Assembly (NCBI GenBank): GCA_930367205.1
Contig: OV884009.1
Span: 100,647,189-100,711,188 of the forward strand
Direction of reading: 5' to 3'
Source: Acanthosoma haemorrhoidale
Lineage: Eukaryota; Arthropoda; Insecta; Hemiptera; Acanthosomatidae
Length of the DNA stretch: 64,000 nt
This document shows positions 10,701-21,517 of this stretch, piece by piece (position 1 is the first letter of the stretch; each line of letters begins with the position of its first letter). The translations under genes were made by a program, and so were the position numbers. The notes beneath the pieces were generated by a model, which was not told the origin of the DNA, searched no databases, and saw only the letters and a list, made by a program, of their open reading frames with translations.

Positions 10701-13171
10701 CAACAGACTTGTATCTTTCGAAGTGTGCTGCATAATTCAACAAGTTCCAAGACCAATAATCATTCAATTCTGTGAATAAAAAAATATAAAAGTCTTAAAA
10801 TCAGTGTTATTCTATCTTTATGGAACATATACCCAATATATTACATTATATGGTACTTTCATTTTTTATAATTTAAAATGGCCCTTCTACAATAATTAGT
10901 AAATTGAAGCATATTTCAGAATCCCTTCTTTATTTGGATAGTAACTTTTCATTAATTTCTACTGAGATTGATTCAGACAAACAGTTTGGATAGGTTGCAG
11001 CTATCACTTTGTAACCCATTACTTGCCTATTTTAATTGCTAATCAGTCAGCACTCCATGTATGAGGCTGTTGTTTCAGGAAAACCTGGGGAATACCACAA
11101 TGAAAAGGAAAATTCCAAAATATAGAATCGAGGTTAAAAAACCCGATCACTCATCACAAAGCTGGACAGTGAGCAGTATGTGCTATTAGTGCTGTGTAGT
11201 GATCTTTAACATCTTATTCTTTATTATTATTATCCTGTATATGTGACGTAAGATCAAACATCCGTTGCTTTCTTCTTTGATAGTGCTATTTCCTGCTAAT
11301 TTTACAATCAATGTAAATAAAACATGAGAAAGAAAAAAGATAAATAAAAAAAAGTAAATGTACATATAATGAATTTAACATGAAAAGTAAAAAAAAAAAA
11401 TTTGAAGAAAATAAACAATAAGCAGCTTGAAAATTAACAAAAAGAAATATGCACACTTATATATATATAAATTATCAAATTCGGCATGACTTTCATTGAT
11501 TATTCTTAAGGCAAATAATTGGTTCTACCAGTGATCCTTGAATAAGGATGATAACTTCCAGAAAATGGATTGAATACCCACTGCAGTACATCAAGAGCTA
11601 TGAGCTCTTGAAATTTTTTTTCTAAGTGATCTTTAAACTGGCTGAGAGAATTTTGAATCAGTGTAGAAAACTGAGAATTAGTATTAGAAATAAGGTATTC
11701 ACGAGATCATTTACTACAGATTTTGACAGAGGGTGATATGCTGTATGCAGCCCACTTTCACTAAAATTGTTATTGCATATTTCTTGGCATCAATTGGGAG
11801 TAATTACAAATAATTTACAGGAAATTCAATCCTCTACAAAATTGGTTACTATATATTTTGCAGTAAAATAAATTTATTAAGGTGAAAGCAATAACACAGA
11901 CTTAATGAGTTTTTTATTTTTCATTTTTTTAGATTTTCACGACCCTGTTCAGAATGTTCCCACACGTTATCTATAAAACCATCATCTTTATAATTGGTAA
12001 TATCTTTTTGCCTAAAATGCACAAGAAGTGACTCAGAAAAAACTACAAAAAGTGCCTTTTCTTAGCAGTTTATACAAGATGGTGGAAAACACACAAGGGG
12101 GAGGTCGAAAACGTGGATTTTTCATGAAAGGGTCAATACATGAAACATACCCTAAAATCTAAAATACTCCACCTTTTGCTACACAGTCCTTTTTTTTTTT
12201 TTTTAGCTATATCTACTGGGCTAAAGGGCTAAAACTCATCAAAGACTTTAAATATTGAAGAACTTTTAGTATCCTGGTGTGAGGTTCCAGGTGAAAATGT
12301 TTTCTTTTGATGCTACTGTTTGGATATGCTAACAACAATGCTTCATTAAGACTAAGGGTTGATTCATCAATTTGCAAAACAAACTCGGCTTTATTTAATG
12401 TATTAAAAAGGTTTTTTTCAACATCAACTGTCATTTCATCAATTCTTCTGGAATCCAAACTATTACCATAGAAGACGTGATAGAAATTGTTCAGGAAAGA
12501 ATAAAGAGAGTTAAAAGGAATCAGGCATTAATTTGACAGGATTTCATTCATAAAAAAAGAAAATAAGTAAGAAAAACAATATAAATGAAATAAATTATAA
12601 AACATAGAGTATGATTAGACCAGGGAACAGGCGATAGCTCGAGACATGGCTCCAGAGGCCTGATGAAAATGTCAATTCATCAGCAGGTAATGTTATACAG
12701 GTCATTTGTAAATAATCATAAGGAGGAGAAATTCAAAAGGAAGAGGAAGCAGGTGCTACACAGGTAATGTTCCTTCCTGAAACACACAACACAGGGGCAA
12801 AACAACATTGCAAAATGACACACTTTTGCTTTACTGTAATAATTACATGACATGATATAGTAAATAGAATAATAAAGAATTTCTATATTGTGATCTGATT
12901 CAACTATTACAACATGTCCCATTCGGTTACTGCATTCTTATTCAGTGATCTGTTAACAGGAGACAAACTTCAATAAACTTTGTAAAACTCAATGGATTGA
13001 TTGATTCTGATTGAAGGTGTTGAATTACATTATGTTACATGTAATGATACAAGCACTTTTAAAGTAATAATTAATATTTGTAGATAAATGAATACCTGGC
13101 CTTGATCTTCTTTTTGCATCCCTTATCCTTTTTTTTGCACGAGAAATAAACTTGGTATTAACTTCACACAT
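1529..13171 (-). CDS. JMJD6: JMJD6, JmjC-domain arginine demethylase/lysyl hydroxylase, exons 1-4 of a gene continuing off the left edge
   Basis: Four coding exons (13171-13096, 10769-10564, 4675-4523, 1725-1529) join with GT/AG sites and consistent phases (1, 0, 0, 2) into the first 210 codons. The deduced protein tracks vertebrate JMJD6 closely. It has an N-terminal [18 protein letters not shown], then [51 protein letters not shown] and [20 protein letters not shown]. The family is a nuclear Fe(II)/2-oxoglutarate dioxygenase that hydroxylates lysines of splicing factors and is reported to demethylate histone arginines. The first two iron ligands are visible as H193 and D195 in the HID motif. 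The second half of the JmjC fold, including the last iron-binding histidine, and the C-terminal tail are not in the window; I searched 1-1528 and saw no further exon. The introns hold a mariner, a LINE and a hAT piece. Confidence 0.95.
1726..4522 (-). other. JMJD6 intron 3
   Basis: About 2.8 kb of AT-rich sequence between exons 3 and 4. I see no conserved coding sequence on either strand and no recognisable element. The open frame at 3573-3833 has unremarkable, low-complexity composition and no splice or family support. Confidence 0.7.
4523..4675 (-). CDS. JMJD6: JMJD6 exon 3
   Basis: The acceptor is TTTCAG just above 4675 and the donor is GAG|GTATGA after 4523. The exon has 153 bases (51 codons) and is phase 0 at both ends. 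It encodes [13 protein letters not shown] followed by [11 protein letters not shown] and [14 protein letters not shown], matching the start of the JMJD6 JmjC domain. Confidence 0.96.
4801..5912 (-). mobile_element. mariner element, internally deleted, family A
   Basis: This is the same family as the element at 58769-60060, to which it is very similar over both flanks and most of the interior. The right end (TTGGCCAACCCTT followed by a TA target duplication at 5913-5914) is complete. The left inverted repeat has lost most of its TTGGCCAAAAAGTCC core, leaving the following GTTCGGTTTTTTAAG. About 120-140 bp of the interior, present in the other copy at roughly 58968-59110, is missing here near 4985. 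It sits in JMJD6 intron 2. Confidence 0.92.
4864..5736 (-). pseudogene. mariner transposase, broken
   Basis: The deduced start (ATG at 5736) is followed within nine codons by a TGA. Further stops occur at 5512-5514, and frame changes occur between about 5410 and 5078. Recognisable parts are the N-terminal [20 protein letters not shown] helix-turn-helix region, [20 protein letters not shown] (first catalytic aspartate) and [11 protein letters not shown] (second). The deletion removes the region with the third aspartate. The final codons and TGA (4864-4866) match the fuller copy. It cannot encode an active transposase. Confidence 0.92.
7930..8052 (+). repeat. inverted repeat, left arm (partner 8762-8880)
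   Basis: The word TCATGAACTTTATTTCACTT and its flanks (CTTCTGCATCAA, AAAGAGAAATAG) recur in reverse complement at 8762-8880. Arms are roughly 110-120 bp, imperfect, and separated by about 700 bp. No transposase is visible between them, so this could be a non-autonomous element or two opposed copies of one repeat. Confidence 0.75.
8762..8880 (-). repeat. inverted repeat, right arm (partner 7930-8052)
   Basis: This is the reverse complement of the left arm, with the same order of conserved words and scattered substitutions. Immediately beyond it, 8896-8953 shares a short motif (TTCTTAATTTTAAAATCCCCC followed by CTGAATGTCG) with 13838-13918, another sign of dispersed repeat sequence. Confidence 0.75.
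9269..9530. repeat. imperfect hairpin / inverted repeat with about 50-bp arms
   Basis: The word GTAAAATTATAAAAACAGC plus TTTTTTGTCTTTCC near 9269-9302 recurs in reverse complement near 9485-9525. The interior carries CTGAAGATGACAG followed by CTTAAAACTGTC, itself a small palindrome. A similar CTGAAGATGACAG word occurs at 10305-10317, beyond the LINE. Either a MITE-like element or LINE 3' sequence could explain it. Confidence 0.65.
9690..10290 (-). mobile_element. Jockey-like LINE reverse transcriptase remnant
   Basis: The minus strand reads, with a few stops and frame changes, as an RT palm. It has [19 protein letters not shown] (the PQG...P.LFN block), then [13 protein letters not shown] (the YADD block), [30 protein letters not shown] and TYALPVWSS. 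The order and spacing are those of Jockey/CR1-type non-LTR elements. The catalytic YADD has become YAGG near 10186-10200, so this copy is dead. It lies in JMJD6 intron 2. Confidence 0.88.
10564..10769 (-). CDS. JMJD6: JMJD6 exon 2
   Basis: The acceptor is TATTCACAG above 10769 and the donor is CAT|GTAAGT after 10564. The exon has 206 bases and starts with AA, completing the glutamate codon begun in exon 1 to give [11 protein letters not shown]. It continues with [26 protein letters not shown] and TIH, which joins exon 3 to give [15 protein letters not shown], as in other JMJD6 proteins. Confidence 0.96.
10770..12212 (-). other. JMJD6 intron 1, left part
   Basis: AT-rich sequence with no supported coding region on either strand. 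I see A-rich runs (around 11389-11400) but no element I can name. Confidence 0.65.
12213..12480 (-). pseudogene. hAT-superfamily (ZBED5/SCAND3-like) transposase fragment
   Basis: The minus strand encodes [19 protein letters not shown] and then [13 protein letters not shown] with NEALLLAYP. In hAT-derived proteins this is the block just before the catalytic core (the pattern RRIxEMxxDVExxL...FxLQLDEST). Only about 80 residues remain, with a stop at 12213. No BED finger, catalytic core or terminal repeats are visible. It lies in JMJD6 intron 1. Confidence 0.7.
13096..13171 (-). CDS. JMJD6: JMJD6 exon 1 (start of coding sequence)
   Basis: ATG at 13171-13169 is followed by 25 codons ending [16 protein letters not shown] and one further base, then the donor G|GTATTC. 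The basic stretch and the RPEL junction with exon 2 match the N-terminus of JMJD6 proteins, which supports this start. It is too short to be found as an isolated open frame. Confidence 0.92.
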
Positions 13172-13837
13172 TCTTAACTTAATAATTAGATATGAAGATT
13201 GAAAGAGCTATTAAATTATAATACAATCCTAGTCGAATTATAAAGTGTAAAACTAACTAGAAAACAAACAATAATAAATAATGAAATAAAGAAGGTTGTC
13301 ACCAAAGAGGTGAGGACATACAATGAATATTACTAATGTATGTTCGAAAAAAGAAGGAAAATCGGAATAACCCCATGTAACCACAACAACGTGTGGCAAG
13401 GTTACATTAGGTTACAACTCAAACAAAATTATTACCTATCAGATCGAATAAAAAAACAAATTTATTCAGACCAAAGAGAAAAGATCAAAATGTAGTGTAA
13501 CTTTATGTCAGTCAAACAAGTGCCACCAAGTAGTACTTGAGTATAGCGCTAATGTGGCAAGCAAAAGAACTGCTGAACCAATTGTCCCGGCCTAACTTAA
13601 ATTTCAATTGGCTCATCTTTTATATTGTAACTGCCACAGTACTCAAAATTAAAACAGAAAACGACGTTTATAATGGTTATTTGAGGATCAGCTTATTCAC
13701 GACGATTCCCTATTGGACCAGAAATGTTTTTTAAAGTGACCAAATTTTGTTTACATCAATTATAAACTAAATTTAATTTTTGATAATAAGTGTTAATAAA
13801 TGTATGTAAAGAGAACGTCTCGATTCATCTTATTCCT

Positions 13838-13918
13838 TAATTCTAAAATCCCCCGCGCACGTATGGCCTGCGCGGCGGCAGCACATTAGAGCTGCTATAC
13901 ACTGAATGTCGTGACTAG
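13838..13918 (+). repeat. short dispersed repeat, related to 8896-8953
   Basis: The words TTCTAAAATCCCCC and CTGAATGTCGT occur in the same order and similar spacing at 8896-8953. This copy has a GC-rich insert (CGCGCACGTATGGCCTGCGC) between them. The family is unknown. Confidence 0.45.
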
Positions 13919-14149
13919 CAGTTATACAGATGACGAATTAAAGATGTATGTGGATAAAGAACAATATTTGAAATAAAGACTTTAAATGTTGTTTCTTTCG
14001 TTTACAGAGAAACCCAATTGAGTTTTGGTTTAGAGAAAAAAACATTATCTACGTCAACTGATTATCCAGATAGACAAAATCAAAATATATACAACCAAAA
14101 TTAAGAAAAATGAAAAGGTAGGAAGAAAATCATGTCCAAGTTCAAGGAG

Positions 14150-14840
14150 AAGTCTCCTCCCCGGTTCCTTAAAACGTTGCACAATTGTCTTTCTTTTCAG
14201 TTACTGTCAACATGTCTTATAACGTTTCCATAACTCTTTCTACTTGACTAATAGCTCTACTGAAACCCGTGGCAATAAAATGAAGTTCTATTTGAGCATT
14301 AAAACAAATTCCTTTAAAATTACAGTATGTAAAGCATTGTCCATGACCTACGACAATATGTGTCATGTGGCCAAATAAATAAAGAGAAGATTGTAAAGCT
14401 TTAATTGCAGTATCAGCATTGAGTTTATTAGTGAGGTAAAGAAGACAATAAATATTTCGTGAATGAATCGATAAAGACAAAAAGGTATTCACGCCTATCG
14501 TTTCCCCCTTAATTTTCCTGAGATATCTAAATGAATGGTGTGGTGTGCCAGTAGGTTTCGGGTGTAATTCTACTTAGCGCACCCCGAACCTCGTTTAGCA
14601 TGCTTGCATGTCACACAGCTCTCAACAAATTAAGACATATTCTCAAACAGATAGTCTCTAAAGTTCACTCCCACCCTAAATGAAAAGTGGAATTGTGCTT
14701 GTATTGATGGACCATCAAAGGGAGTGTGGTACAATAGGAAGGCATAGAGCACCTGAGTTCCGCTGAATTTTCCTACAAAGTACATCAGATCGTATGTCAG
14801 TGTCCTTGAATTCATCTACAACCTCATTAGAATTCCATTT
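14150..14840 (-). pseudogene. Ty3/gypsy-type integrase fragment
   Basis: On the minus strand, after one or more frame changes, I read a degraded zinc-binding region (14560-14830), HTIHLDISGK (first catalytic aspartate region), IYCLLYLTNKLNADTAIKAL, LFGHMTHIVVGHGQCFT, then IELHFIATGFSRA and QVERVMETL. This is the integrase core order of insect gypsy elements. The second catalytic position, normally in a SDHG-type motif, reads VGHG here, so the aspartate is lost. No LTRs are identifiable beside it. Confidence 0.85.
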
Positions 14841-15249
14841 CACCACAATTTCAGAAATAAAAGGGCCTTTATATTGTTAAGCAAGAATCGAATCAGATGA
14901 TAATAAAGTTAGTGTGACTCATTTAGAATCGATAGAAGATTCTAATACTGTCCTTATTCTTACCTGTTTCCGTTCATGGGGCCTAACTTTATGAACACCC
15001 GTGGGAATGTCTATACTACTCGGGGATGGGTCATTACTAGTATTGTCCAGGGGTCTGCACATACCGTTTGTTATCTCATTCCCGATTTCTGCAGTATTAT
15101 CCTGATCTACCATTGTATTCTCAAGGGCAGACTAATGGTAATGTTTCAAGTTTATAAGAGGGATATTTCAATTCCTGAGGTGACGTGCGTTTACTGTGAT
15201 ATGCAACAATACGAGGTTTATAATCTACCATATGTAATAAAATAGCACC

Positions 15250-16877
15250 ATAGCCCAATTCTTGCATCTTTGTGTAATTCAATAGGAAGAGAAGGGTTGA
15301 ATGTCATTAGAACTAGATTATATGTCAAAATAGAGATGAATGTTTGTCTAATCTGTTCATATGTCAGTAACCACTTAACGATTTTTGAATCCAAAGCTTA
15401 AACATTACTGATCAAGCTGTGTACCGGGGAAACTAATATCGAAACTTTTCGGATAATTGTCTAAAGAAAGAAGCTAAACCTGAAAATTGTCTCGAAAAAC
15501 GAAGAGTGGAAGGAGGTGGTAACGACCACCACTCCTTTTCTACCCGACTACCCACTGTCGGCTATCCAGCTGCACTATTTGACCACGAGCACTGGTATGC
15601 AGGTATCATACAGAAACAGACAGTCAGAAACTTGATACAGATGAACTTCTCTATGTCATGAAGAGTTCCCCCAGATTGTCCAAGGTTGAGGAGTATGATT
15701 ACATCGCTTTTTTGAAGAAATATCTGTATGTTGTGACACGGATGTCATTTGGAACTTTAGAGTCCATTTTTTTTATCAAGTTATTTAATTTTTTCTACCA
15801 TTGTGATTAGTTCCAAATCAAACTTTTTTTCAACAAAGTTCCTATCTTTTCTACTTTTATCTAGTTTTTTTTTTTTTGCCATGATCTCATCTAAAAGTTC
15901 ACCCTAACCTTTAGAATATGTACTTTACGGGTTCCTATATTTGAAAATCTTAGCTTAAGATAGTTATAGTTCTATAAGAGGTATTTGACAGCTTATTCAT
16001 TAATAAAAAAATGCATGTAGGTAATAAAGAAAATTAATTTATATATTATTTGTTTTCATATTTCGTTGAATACCTTTTTTTGATCATTAATGATTCTGTG
16101 ATAACAAAACAGACAGTTATATTTTATGTAAGCTTTTAAATAAAAAATGTACTTTGACAATTTTTCATTATGCTTTTTTTATTTATCTTTTTATTATTCT
16201 CATTAAAACCAGCGTCTTTCATTACCTCTACATTATCAAATTAATAAATTGGAATTTTGGACCCCAAAATGTGATTTGAGCTCTGTCTTTTGTTGGATAT
16301 TTTTGCTTATGATCCCAGTAAGTCCCATGAAAAAAAAGAAAATTTTTGAATGGGGTTAACTTGCTCAAAATTTCAGCCCTGTAGATTAAGCTTTTTTTGA
16401 GAATCACCCATAAGGCTGCTCTGGGCACTTGTTTCTTTTCTACATTTCCTCTGTATTTATTTTCTTCAGTTTTTACTATTGCATTATTTTTTGGTACAAT
16501 TATTATTTATTGTTCAAATGATTTTGAACCACCAATTTAAAATTTTATTATAATATTTAAAGCAAGGTTATGAAACTCTACCCCAGAGTACTCATGTTCA
16601 ATGTTGATCTATAGTTGTTCGGTGGTCTAATGTATTACCTCTTATTTTTGCAGTATCGATAGTCCATTCTCTTATTTATATTCGCCTTTCGATTAACTCA
16701 GCTCCTGTCTAAGGATATATCTTTGATGTTACTTACGTTTATGTCCGTGAAGAAATTATTTTTATTATGGTACTGATATTTTATTTCGAGTGTTTTTTAC
16801 TTAGTGAATATGTTTAAAATCATTATACATTTTTCCAACAAAACACCAAAGGATAAATTTTAAGTGTGCTAACAAAA
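15250..16877. other. intergenic between JMJD6 and the PHD-finger gene, no gene seen
   Basis: Mostly AT-rich. A slightly GC-richer patch at 15475-15720 may belong to the neighbouring gypsy remnant, but I cannot read a domain in it. Any 5' untranslated region or promoter for the 16878 exon would lie toward the right end of this stretch; no core promoter motif is convincing. Confidence 0.5.
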
Positions 16878-16899
16878 ATGATCGATGGTTTTTTAAGAG
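16878..16899 (+). CDS. candidate first coding exon (MIDGFLR)
   Basis: ATG ATC GAT GGT TTT TTA AGA G is followed by the strong donor GTAAGC at 16900. It ends in phase 1. Both the PHF13-like exon at 24568 (AT GAG CAA..., giving R-D-E-Q-P) and the membrane-protein exon at 18733 (AA ATT TTG..., giving R-E-I-L-K) fit this phase. It could therefore start either product or both. The call rests only on the ATG, donor and phase, so it may be fortuitous. Confidence 0.4.
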
Positions 16900-18732
16900 G
16901 TAAGCTATATTTTGCATTTTGTCTGTGTTGTTATATTTATTTGTAGATTTTTGTTTACTTTTTGATAAAAACTTTTAGAAATGATTTTTCATGCATAATA
17001 TTGTTAGTTTGACATTAGGTTTCCCCCCACTGTTTTGTTTGATGTATATGTATTTATTTATTTGAAATCAAGTTTAATCCATTTAAAGTCTTTTGACAAA
17101 GCAGAGAATTCAACCTTTTTATATATTACGTATATATGAGTGTATTTTGATATGCTTAAAGTTTTGGTTTTATGTCTTACATTGATTTGGCTTCCTTTTT
17201 ATTTATTATCCTTATTATAAATTGGTTTTGAATTATAAGTGTTTTTATTTTATTGCAACTTAGATCGTACTTCAACAATTAAATGATAAGAGCTTTTCAA
17301 TCAGGCCTTTTAACTTTTGAAAATGTAATGTAATGAAACACATATAAATATAATACTTATTTAATGTTAATTAAGCAAAACTTCTGAAGTATTTATTTCA
17401 ATAGGTTAGATCGATAACATTAACCTTAGTCAAAACATTTGTCAAAGAATGTGATGTTAACTGTGAATTATCTTATCCGCAAGAGCATATCATTAAACCC
17501 TTCTCAATTTTTGAACTTAATCCTAATGCCTATATTTTTGTCTCATGATGTATTGACAAGAAATTGACCTCAGAGTTATTATTTCATTGTCTAATACAAT
17601 GACAAATATCTTGAGTTTTGTTATGAACCTGGTTAAAATTTTCAATATACCTTATTACACATATAATATTCTCAAAAGAATTATTTTTTGTCAGAATTGT
17701 ATTTCACATGCCAATATGTATGGATGTACATAAATATTACATTACACTTCAGTTTATTTGGTAGTTTAGGTGCCACCCCTCACCTGTATTAAGTGTAGTC
17801 TGCATTAGTCCTGTTATGATTGACTGGCTCATTTAGTGAGTTAGTAGTAAATATTTTGCTTCTGTCTATGGTTTTTATCTAGCAATATTTTGACTTTACA
17901 TGCATGCATTCTCTAAATTAAAGTAATTTTAATTTTTCACCAGCTGTTTATCATTTTAAAGGGATAAATTATTTGAAGATTGTTCTACTATACCGATTAG
18001 CTATTATGCAGAAAATAAAAATTTCAATCAGAATTAACATTTTAATTCTAATCTTAAAATTATGTTACCTACTTCTTTTTTAAGTCAAAAACATATGTCA
18101 AGTTGTCCATAAGTTATGCTATTGGTTTCTTTCACAGCTTTGTTTATCAGTTATAAGTAGCAGCGATGATAAGTTTTATAATTTTAACAATTACTAATTG
18201 TGTTCATATGTCTATATTTTTTTTCTATTTCTCTACAATTTTGTAAAGTTTTTAAAAGTGTTGTTTCAGTTTATTTGTATCATAGAAATCTTTTTAGGGG
18301 TTATAATACATTCATTATTATATTTGTTTTAGGAGTCCTTTACAGTAAACATATACCTGTGATTTTATGCTTAGCCTTGTCTTAATGTAATGCCTTATTA
18401 GTTTACTTGTTAATTAAAGGGTAGCTACTTAGTATGCTACAGTATTCCATCAATTGATACTGGTTTATTTCATGCACCCAAGAACACTATCATCTGGATA
18501 TGTTATCTACACACCCACTCCCTTCTTTTGCCCTGTTTCCAGTGGAATGCACAGTTGTAGTTACTTACAATGTTGTGTACAATTCTCGTAAACTTCACAA
18601 CAATTATTAATAAACTGGCGAGCAAATGAATGGGGGGCAGCACATTCGTGATGATAATGTATTGTAACCTGATTATAACTATTACCAATGACTTGTTAAA
18701 GTAAAAAGTACCCAATCTTGCTTTTGTTTTAG

Positions 18733-19004
18733 AAATTTTGAAGAAAACTAAAGAAATAAAATGCAGTTTTGACATATCTATCATTAAACAGGATTTTGAG
18801 ATCTTTTGTATAATATCCTGCTTAATGGAAAATATTTTAATTATAAGTAAAACATTTAGTAATTATCCTTATTATTGGTTAGTTTTATTTTTAGCATCTT
18901 TGGGAAGTGTTATAGCTATAATATTTCTTTGGGCTGATTTTTTTTGTAGCATCATCAAGCTATCAAGTAAAAGGAAAAAAGTCCTCTATAAAAACAACAA
19001 TTAA
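18733..19004 (+). CDS. putative terminal exon of a small one-pass membrane protein
   Basis: A good acceptor (TTGTTTTAG) opens an 89-codon frame ending in TAA. Joined to the 16878 exon it makes exactly 98 codons (97 residues). The frame holds a charged N-terminal part rich in K/E, then a hydrophobic run centred on WLVLFLASLGSVIAIIFLW (about residues 55-77), then a basic tail (KLSSKRKK). A canonical AATAAA lies 55 bases past the stop. I do not recognise the family. Hydrophobic frames arise easily in T-rich DNA, so a chance open frame remains possible. It lies inside what would be intron 1 of the PHF13-like gene. Confidence 0.35.
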
Positions 19005-19058
19005 ATTAAAGTTGTGAATACAATATCAATGATGGTTTTATTGACTTTGTGCAATTAC

Positions 19059-19064
19059 AATAAA
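19059..19064 (+). promoter_or_regulatory. poly(A) signal AATAAA after the 18733-19004 frame
   Basis: A canonical hexamer 55 bases downstream of the stop codon and on the same strand, consistent with a short 3' untranslated region. The hexamer is common in AT-rich DNA. Confidence 0.35.
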
Positions 19065-19359
19065 AAACAAAACAAAAATAGATTACATATTTTTAATCAG
19101 GGATGTCAAGATTTGGTTACTTACTCGAAAATATATGTTTTTTTTAATTCCCACCTATTAATTAATGGCCATTACTCATGTTTTTTGGAGGCTATATTAT
19201 TCTTGTCTTCCCAATATTAAATGGAATATCCATGCCAAAATTCATGATTGTAGCTTGGGGCTCACAATGACGAGGACAGATAGATGAGATACCCTGACAC
19301 CCAGGTGAAATCATAGGGGTTTCTGTTTTTGAAAAACCCAGCAAAGTTCTAAAAACTGT

Positions 19360-19505
19360 TAGATACTAAATTAAATTGTGAACAAAATATGTTTGGACAA
19401 AGTTAAACATCTTAACCAAGATATGTAACCCGTAGATACTAAATTAAATTGTGAACAAAATATGTTTGGACAAAGTTAAACATCTTAACCAAGATATGTA
19501 ACCCG
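19360..19505. repeat. perfect tandem duplication, 2 x 73 bp
   Basis: Positions 19360-19432 and 19433-19505 are identical, each beginning TAGATACTAAATTAAATTGT and ending ATATGTAACCCG. There are no differences, so the event is recent, or this may be an assembly artefact. It abuts the gypsy RT remnant. Confidence 0.95.
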
Positions 19506-19544
19506 TGTCGAAATAAATGAACATTTGGCTAAGTTAAGAGAGAA

Positions 19545-20030
19545 ACCGGTGTCAGTCAAAATCTGTAATACAATCTCATGTTGTATAGCTACTTGATGTG
19601 TTTTGACAATTATTAATAGATTATCCATGTATAGCACTACATAATCTTGCACTAATAAACTCAATGCTTCTATAACACAGCGTTGAAAAGTACTGGTGGA
19701 ATTTCAAAGTCCTAATGGTATTCCTAGATATTCCCAAGTAGCGTCAAGTGTAATGAAAGCAGTTTTCTCGATAGAATTCGGGTGTACCAGTGTCTGATGA
19801 ATTCCACTAGTCATGTCGAGTGATGTAAATTATTTCACACTACGAAGACGAGTTATTTGGTCCTGAATTAAAGGGAGTGTGTTAGTAAGGAACAGGGTCT
19901 TACTGGCTGCCTTTAAAAGGGGCCTAGCTATTCCGGGAATTGGTATTCCTTGAACCAAAGATTTTTCTAGTTTTCTCATAATGGTTATTAGTTGGTTTGT
20001 CTGTCAGAGGAACTATGCGTTTATTTTTCC
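19545..20030 (-). pseudogene. Ty3/gypsy-type reverse transcriptase fragment
   Basis: The minus strand reads as an RT palm: KYFTSLDMTSGIHQT (with upstream PLIQDQITRL), then EKTAFITLDATWEYLGIPLG, STSTFQR, VVLYMDNLLIIVKTHQVA and GFSLNLAKCSF. The first catalytic aspartate (LD in FTSLD) is present. The YxDD box reads YMDN near 19619-19635. There is an in-frame stop after the IPLGL block. No protease or LTR is visible next to it. Confidence 0.85.
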
Positions 20031-20634
20031 TAAGTGATTCATAGAAGGGTAGGGAGGGCTGCCACTACCCAAGTTTCAATTGGAACCCTAGTACTGGAAG
20101 GGTTACTTTAGGTCCATATCATTAGGGTTTCGCAGTAAACTAATATTAACGTTAATATTTTCCAGTTGACAGTATGACAATTTATCAAAAGGGTTATCGC
20201 TCTTATTATCAACATGGAAATTATTGACTAATTAACCATTATAAACTTTAAAACTGCTCGAATCGGTTATGCTTTCTTGGGGTTGAGTAAATGAATTTGG
20301 CTAGAACAGCCAGTACTAATAAAGTTATTGATATTTTAATTTCCAGTGCTCTGTAAAATGCAATCATTTTCAATTATGAGCATCCGAAATTTTCGTGAAA
20401 TTATTTCACATCCAATTACAATTGAATAAATTAAAAATTCATCGAGAACTAAAGGAAACATCATTTTTAGCTCGTGAACATTAATATTGACCAATAAAAC
20501 TAATTGTTATTCATACTTTATTATAGATTTACCTAAACCTTCTAAAGTTCCTCTTTAATTAAAACATTTTCGCTAAATTTAGCTTTGACTTTCAATCCCA
20601 AGAGCAAGCGTTTCGATCTCGAATTAAGTTGAAA

Positions 20635-20745
20635 ACAAATACGCTCACCGTTTGGAAGAAGTGTGCCTCAAAGTTTTGATTTGATACATGCTGACCTTCA
20701 TCCCCTCTGGCCTCGGGTGATTTCCTGTCTTCCACTCGCATATAT
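20635..20745 (+). pseudogene. gypsy integrase N-terminal fragment
   Basis: On the plus strand I read SPFGRSVPQSFDLIHADLHP, which has the shape of the insect gypsy integrase segment (linker, then FDHIHIDLVGPLP with the first catalytic aspartate). The frame is lost soon after. It lies about 90 bp before the LTR-like copy B in the order expected for integrase then 3' LTR. Confidence 0.5.
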
Positions 20746-20834
20746 TATTCTAATTTTTATTATTTCTGTATATTTTAATTATATATTTTTTCATATAATT
20801 TAAAAAACTTTATATTTTTAACTTTAACGTTATC

Positions 20835-21420
20835 TCAGGGTTCTGTTAATAATTATAGGAAACTTCTGGCAAAAGGAATATTGGTTTTATTTACACACAT
20901 TGAATATATAAAAAAATTGATATACAAATAAAAATACGTACGCAATAAAAGTATAATGTTAAGATTAAATTTACGTATTATACTGGCCAGTGTATCTTTG
21001 TGTTGCTAATCTTCGAAGGTAGTCTTCTATTGCTTGATCCGAATCGTCTTCTTCTTATCGGCATCGCATGTTCCGGATTATCTTACTGGCGCGTCCTTTG
21101 TCCTCGTGCCGAGTGAAAGTGATGCACCACGAGGCGCCAGCGTAGGTCTGCTACCTCCTCTACCGGTTCCTGGCGAAAGAATGTTTGTTTTCGAACTCAG
21201 GCGGTTCATTTATCTCGCTTCTGTCCGATGCCTTCCTGACTTTCAACTGGTTATTTGATTAGTTTTTTCGGATATTTATTACTTTGCTCAATTTACGTAG
21301 TTTATAAAATAAATGTTTACATTAGTTATGATATTATTTTTATTATAAATATTAATAATTAATATGACGACAATAAAAACGTTCATACTTTCATAGACGT
21401 GAACCACGGATCGTTATTAC
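20835..21420 (+). repeat. LTR-like repeat, copy B (most complete)
   Basis: It matches 1-355 directly and 903-358 in reverse complement. It contains the conserved words TCTGGCAAAAGGAA, TTGAATATATAAAAAAATTG, TGGCCAGTG, GATGCACCACGAGGCG and an AT-rich tail ending near CCACGGATCGTTATTAC. Its position directly after a gypsy integrase fragment suggests a gypsy 3' LTR, but I cannot define exact ends or a target duplication. Confidence 0.55.
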
Positions 21421-21517
21421 GTTCTTCAATGCTTGCTTTTTCCGAGTTTATTTAAACAAACACCATTAAAAATCATTATTTTAAAATATCACAACAATAT
21501 ATATATATACATACACA

